Source: Benincasa hispida
Taxonomy: Eukaryota; Streptophyta; Magnoliopsida; Cucurbitales; Cucurbitaceae
Length of the DNA stretch: 64,000 nucleotides
Assembly (NCBI RefSeq): GCF_009727055.1
Contig: NC_052359.1
Span: 58,015,094 to 58,079,093 of the forward strand
Direction: 5' to 3'
The notes beneath the pieces were generated by a model, which had not been told where the DNA came from, searched no databases, and worked only from the letters and a program-made list of their open reading frames with translations. Position numbers and translations under genes: made by a program. This document shows positions 58,379 through 64,000 of this stretch, piece by piece. How positions within the stretch are numbered: position 1 is the first letter of the stretch; every line of letters begins with the position of its first letter.

Positions 58379-61300
58379 TGATGGAGTTAGGAACATACAA
58401 GCGGAAGCAATTCAAATCTTAAGCAATCTGAGTACATTAATTTTAAGGATCAAGCATATTTGTTTCAAAAAAAAAAAAAAAAAAACTCAGTTTGATGAAC
58501 AAACCTTAGTGTAGCTCGAAATTGAAGCAATCCTTTGGTTTTTTTTTTTTTTTAAATCAAGAACACTTCGTGGAGTACCACTAAATTCTTTCCTGACCTC
58601 AGGACAGATTGTGGAATCTAAATCTATGTTGAATTTTGCAAGAAAAATAGAGTTGGAGATAATTTGGTTCTAAATAATTTGGAGAGGAAAAATACAACTT
58701 CAAAAGCCAAATTTTTCCAACCAAATTCTCAGCAATCTTTCCTCTATTTAAAGAGGAAATCATGTTCAATTCACCCCAAAGTGACACCAAATAAAAGATT
58801 ATAAAGTGAGAATTGAGAGGGAAGAACTCACTAACACTTGTTTTACTTAATTTTGAATTTCAAAAATTCAAAATTTAAATGAATTTTTATCAAATTAATT
58901 CAAACAATTAATTTTAAGTAAAATTAATTTTAAAACCAATTTTAAATAAAATAATTCTAATAATTAATAAAAATAATTTAATATCAAATATTAAATTAAT
59001 TACTAACACTAATTCTGATAATGAATCCCTATTCACGTGTAATATTCAAATCATATTTAAATATTTTCAACTCTCCATATGTTCAATTCATAACTAAACA
59101 ATGAGTCGTTAATTATATCACATATAATTAACACTTATTTCCTTAAGCCGAATTTGAACGATTCAAATTCTCTCATCACACTATTCTAAGGTTTAGTCCG
59201 ATATGAGCTAGTAGAGGGACGTAATGGACCTACATATCATGAGCTCCAACGATCCAAGATTAACCGACTAAATTCTTTAACCTAGTTAACCAACATTTGT
59301 TAACTACCAGGATACTCCACTATAGCCCAGTAGTTGTACTCTCCTCACGATAGATATATTTATGTCCACTCGATACAACCATGATTAGTAAGTCGACCCT
59401 TCACATGTTGTTCGTAATACAACTGGATAAAAAATTATTGTTTTATCCTTGTAGTTATATCTTGTTCCTTAAGTCTCACTGATTCTCTAATGAACAATTA
59501 GTTTATGGTCCAACCACCAAACAAAGTCCTTCTTGGGCCAATGAGAGGGTGGACCCCTTGTTCAAAACCCTGAGTCAACATTTAAGAGAACAACTTATTT
59601 ACTATCCTTAGAATCAGGTAGGAGCGAATTCCATCTTGCAGAACTATATCCCTAGCTATCTACCCAATCTTATCCCTAAAATTAAGGGCTTATTGAGTCA
59701 TCGAACTTGTAGGAACTCCTTTACAAGGAGATCCATGAGTGGAAGCAGATCATCCAAATTCCATTTTGATTAAAAAAAAAAAACATTTACAGTAAACACA
59801 AACAGATTATGCATTTTAACAGAAATTACAACATGCTTTCAAATTAGAAAATGAGTTCAGAGATTATTCCTTTGAAGAACACTTCTTCACGTAAAACCAT
59901 GAACTATCACGAACTCCTCGAACAGTCACGACCCCTCGAACAACAACAAAACCGAACCAAAAGGGGAAGACACTACTACTTGAAATCCTCAGTATTCTCA
60001 GGGTAAGAACCCAGGAGTGGTGGGCTCTGACTATTTTGGCTAGGAGGGAGTTTGTGAGTTTGGAGGAGGAAGACAATTGAAGAAGAAGACTATCGTATAG
60101 CAAGAAGCCTTAATCGTGTAGTGTAAAGAGTATATCGTATATGCTCTCAATCTATCGTATAGATCACTCACAATTCGTGTGTCTTAGTTATAGAATAAAA
60201 ATCATATTTTATTTATTCCATTTTGCCATAAAATCAATTAACCACCCACTAAGGTGGTTAAAGAGAAAAAGGAATTAATTATCAAATATAATAAATAAAT
60301 ATAAATAAATATAATAACCAACTTATCATATTATAATTATAATCTATAGTTTAATATTGCATCATATACAATATAAACTATAGTTCTTTTTTTCTATTTT
60401 ATAGATAACAACTATGAATCTTATTCATAGAATATATTTGAATCATATTCAAATATTTATTCCTCCAAATAAACTATAATGTATCAAATACATTATAACA
60501 ATTATATCATATATAATTGAATCAATTTAATTATATCATATATAATTAAACTCCCTCTTATTAATTTGAACAATTCAAATTAACTTAAAAATTGATTCTC
60601 AACTAAATTCTTTTGAGCTACCAAGGGGACCTTATGGACCTGTAGCTTGAAACTCCAACGGTACGTGAATAATTAATTAAACTTTTTAATTACATTATCC
60701 ACCATCCATTAACTGTCGGGCACTCCACTAAAGACCAACATCTGCACTCTTCACACTATAGATATATTTATGTGTCTATTGGATATAACCGGTCAACAGT
60801 ACGATGATCCTTCACAAATTACTCGTAAGTACAATTGGGCCAAATTATCGTTTTGCCCTTGTAGTTACATTTAACTCCTTAAGTACCACTGATCCCTCTA
60901 ATGAACAATAGATCATAGTCCCACTATGACTAAACCCCTCTGGGCTAGGATAGAGTGTGAGCTCACATTGTTCAAGACACGAAATCAACTCCTAAGGGAG
61001 CAATTTATCTACCTACCCCTGCTTCGGGGAAGGAGTGAATTCCCTCTTGTGTAGCTAAATTCCCAGCTCCCCAATCAGAAGAATCTCCAAAATGATAGGC
61101 TTGTTGAGTCGGCGATCTGGCCACTCTCACCTATACAAATCAAAGGACCGCCCTCATAGGCAGAACTTCACAACTCACTCAGGATTAAGGTCATGTTACC
61201 TATGATCATCCTAGTGAAATGAAAGTCTCTATTGTGATTGGTGTTATATAATGAGACTAAACACATTTCGTGGTTCGATCTTATACAAAATCTTTTGTAT

Positions 61301-62216
61301 AGAATATCCCTACTCACATGTCTAATACATGAATGATAAGGATCAGATCATTTGTAGCACTTTACAACATTTTTAATACCTACAAAACGGATCATACTTG
61401 TAGTGTCACCAGGATAAGGTACCCAACCTTATCCATAGACTACAAACCATTTAGGTTATCACATAAACATGATCCACCTGTATGTCACCACATACATGTT
61501 TAAGTTACAATGATAACCATGGATGTTAGTTTATTGGTCTGTGGTTAATGCAACGAAAATATCATATATTTCATAGACAAAGTGAATAAAATATCAAATA
61601 TTATTAATCACATACAAGTTTGTTCATACAAGGTTTACAAACTATAGAACCCTACAAAATTTAGGGCATCAACCCCAACAGTACTCGGGTTACTCTCACC
61701 CATGCAGATTAAAGAATAACACCGAATAAACAGGAACTCATAGTTAGTGTAGGATTTAGATCGAGTTACCTAGGTCATTGTATTGAAATAGTTAGTCTTA
61801 ATAGTAAACGGTGTTATAAAGTAAAAGTGACTATTTCATGGTCCATTTTTGTAAACTCATTGCATAGGACGCCTCCACTTGCATGTCTCCACATGAACGA
61901 TTCAGAATCACATCATTTGTATTAAATTCAAAGTGGACAACATCCATAATGTCTCCAGGATAAGGTAACCAACCTTATCCTTATACAATAGATCGTTTTG
62001 GCTATTACTCGAACTTGATCCACTTTTATGTCTTCACATATAGTTCAAGTATTTATGTTATAGCTAAGGGTTTTTAGTTTATTGGATTTAGGGTTTTTAC
62101 GTGCAATTCACATATTCAATAACAACTTTAATGAATAAACCTCAATAACAACTTTATTGTGAAAATAAAATACGTTATTATTATAAACTAAGAGTTTTAG
62201 GACATAAAATCCAACA
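58379..62216 (-). mobile_element. 3' LTR of a copia element, split by a nested LTR
   Basis: Plus-strand left end TGATGGAGTTAGG, right end ...AAATCCAACA. On the minus strand it starts TGTTGGATTTTATGTCC, close to the LTRs at 30014, 36178 and 46416. The polypurine tract (complement of CCAAGTGAGAGTT) abuts it at 62217, so it is the 3' LTR of a minus-strand element lying to the right. Without the nested LTR it is about 1.86 kb. It carries an A-run (about 58468-58487) and a T-run (about 58539-58553). Confidence 0.88.
59708..61680 (-). mobile_element. Solo copia LTR nested in another LTR
   Basis: Plus-strand left end TGTAGGAACTCC, right end ...GGGCATCAACCCCAACA, so TG...CA, 1.97 kb. Flanked by GAACT (59703-59707) and GTACT (61681-61685), a target duplication with one mismatch. 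Minus-strand start TGTTGGGGTTGATGCCC is the same as the LTRs at 22637 and 44009. No internal region. The host LTR resumes at 61681. Open frame 59864-60103 lies inside and is not a gene. Confidence 0.9.
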
Positions 62217-62366
62217 AACTCTCACTTGGACTAAAACTTCAGTGGGGTCACTTACATGAGCGTGAAAGAAAAACATAAATACAATAAACTAGGGCATCAC
62301 ATACCCATGGCTTCTTCCACTTGTCCTAGATTTACATAACTCGTAGTCCTAGACTCACTAGGTGAC
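62217..62366 (-). pseudogene. Pol 3' end relic of a minus-strand copia element
   Basis: Polypurine tract, then a string (62320-62366) matching the end of copia pol as in 32070-32120 and 38210-38250 ('cgtagtcctagactcactaggtgac'). Homology stops at 62366, where foreign DNA begins with TGTTGACTG. Confidence 0.7.
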
Positions 62367-64000
62367 TGTTGACTGAATTTTATAATTCCTTATTATGCAT
62401 GCACTGTGATGATAGATATTATGTTACAAACTCATGTTGCCATAAACTTGTAATGGTGAAAATGGAATGTTATCTATCTATTGCGCTGATGAATGAATGA
62501 ATGATGCTTTGTATGCGCTCAAGTGCTTTGCGAAAAAGATAATTTATGCGATACTACGTTCTAAGTGTATGCGTTGATAGTGATATGCTCGTAGGATGCA
62601 ATGAAATAGTGCGTGTCACAAGTTTCCTTGCGCTGAAACCAAGTATAATTCCAATGTAAGTTTCTCAAAATGATCTGAGGTCCAACACGAGGATTTTTGT
62701 CATTAAATGCGATACTTATGTGATATATGCGACCGATTTTAATAATGAATAAAGAATTTTGGTTTGTACAGAAATATAAATTACGCTGAAGTAAAAATAT
62801 GTTGATAAGGTAAATTCCTAAACTACTATGATACATGATACATGATACTAGGATCGAGGACTGACTGTGAAGTTGTACAAAAGTATCGATGAATGCGATG
62901 GCAAGTCTTATGGATGAAGCAGAAAGAGAAAGAGTAAAAAGTAAAAACATCGCAAGTTTGTCAATTGCGTTAGGACGCAACTAAGGTTCCGCTTTCCCTT
63001 GGCTTACACCTCTCGGTGATCGGCCGCGTTCCCATATGTCTATGGTGAAACAGAGATGAATGTGATGAACGCAAGGTTATTTCCATCTCTGGAAATACTT
63101 CTTCCTTTAGTTAACGCATTCTTCCAATCTTCTCTCGATAGGCGGAATAACATCTTCACTTCTGCTCTCACAGGTGAAGATGCCATCGAGCATGCTTTAG
63201 CTAAACTTAATTGATTCCTTAACACATATTTGACTTACTTACTTAATTCTCGCTTTTTAACCTGGGATTAAGAACACATCATGGAGAGAATAGATGATAA
63301 ATGTATGGAAAGAGACAGAGAGATGATAATGATGGCAATGATAACATTTAATTCTAAAATTAAGCGTTTGATACATGTTTGTGAATGAGGGATTAAAGAA
63401 GATGAATACAGAAGATGAATTAGAGAATAGAAACAAATACGAAAAGAGTGTCAACGTCTTGACACAGATCCCGATCGGAAACTTGTGCTTGTCGGTGTAT
63501 GAATGTGGTGAAGAGGAAAGCTTCCCTCTCAGGCTTGCTTTCCCAGTAGAATTAATCTTTTACACAAAGCTTCAGCTTCGGGAATTGGAAGAATTCTTTG
63601 CTCGGAAATTCACCTCTCGACCTTGTCTCGTCATTCTCCCGGATGTACTCTGTAAGTCGTTTCAGACCAGCCTCTCTCTTTGTATCAGTATATGTATGTA
63701 TATGTATGTATTTTCAGCGAATTTGAAGAAGCTATTTATAGGCAAGACCTTGGCTTTTTGAATTTGTGGTCCCCACTGTATAATTATTGTAGTTCCTGAA
63801 ATGGCAGAATGGAAAATTCCTTTCTGTTTCACGATCAATCCGTCAGAATTGCACAACTAAAAGCTGCACACTTGTTAGAATCACCCGCGAATGCGTTGCT
63901 CTTCACATCTTCGATCTATCGCCGCATGCGGTGTTGTTTTTTATTACCGCATGTGATTGAATTGCGTTGATCGCTAAAGCTCTTGATCATGTGCCTCATT
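62367..64000. mobile_element. Unclassified insertion running off the window
   Basis: Starts TGTTGACTGAATTTTATAA exactly where copia pol homology stops; GTGAC at 62362-62366 would be the target site. The interior is rich in 'tgcgat', 'gcgttgat' and 'tctcgg' words like those in 28351-29933, and has a TATA-like 'ctatttatagg' near 63731-63741 as that insertion does. It may be an LTR of a related family. The 128-codon frame at 63375-63761 shows no recognisable domain and ends in low-complexity 'tatgtatg' repeats (63688-63712). A GAATGAATGAATGAATG run is at 62489-62506. Confidence 0.5.

Noticed and set aside
63375..63761. 128-codon open frame as a possible novel gene
   Set aside because: No recognisable domain, ends in a microsatellite-encoded stretch, lies inside an apparent mobile element with LTR-like features.

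Overview
This window looks like repeat-dense nuclear DNA of a flowering plant. It is AT-rich, and almost everything in it is Ty1/copia and Ty3/gypsy LTR retrotransposon sequence, much of it nested and decayed, around one intact single-exon plant UDP-glycosyltransferase gene (56126-57589). Repeat style (long 1.9-2.1 kb copia LTRs, a tRNA-derived SINE) is compatible with Cucurbitaceae, but that is an impression, not a demonstration. No prokaryotic gene organisation, CRISPR array or operon is visible.

Left part (1-14459): a minus-strand LTR cuts into the gag of a plus-strand copia element whose decayed gag-pol (1202-4678) and 3' LTR (4806-6678) follow. Then come a degenerate ~49-bp minisatellite (6732-7115), an unassigned repeat-like stretch, a short SINE (10262-10370), a partial copia LTR (11499-~13020) and more unassigned DNA. 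The next block (14465-24758) is a 10.3-kb copia element with both LTRs, an unusually long leader, a broken gag-pol and a deletion of RNase H. It sits two bases inside the end of a minus-strand chromodomain gypsy element (LTR 24762-27689, integrase fragments to 30013), whose integrase is split by a 1.58-kb TG...CA insertion with a perfect CCCAG duplication.

Centre (30014-50099): a minus-strand tandem retroelement, LTR-internal-LTR-internal-LTR, in which both internal regions encode only gag and share the same loss of pol. The second internal region holds a solo LTR that itself holds another solo LTR, each with a perfect 5-bp target duplication. The outer flanks of the tandem do not match: one side is gypsy integrase, the other is the leader of another copia element (LTR 48668-50099). 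This suggests recombination between separate insertions.

Right part (50100-64000): two copies of a GTATC-rich dispersed repeat flank a small copia element (51668-54304, two LTRs, gag plus protease only) inserted in the gag of another copia element. The UGT73-type glycosyltransferase starts about 230 bp after the second repeat copy. Beyond it lie AT-rich intergenic DNA, a minus-strand 3' LTR (58379-62216) with a nested solo LTR, and an unassigned insertion running off the window.

The only gene I judge functional for the plant is the glycosyltransferase. I found no convincing undescribed biochemical system. The most unusual material is the gag-only tandem element with copy-specific leader minisatellites and the chain of nested solo LTRs.
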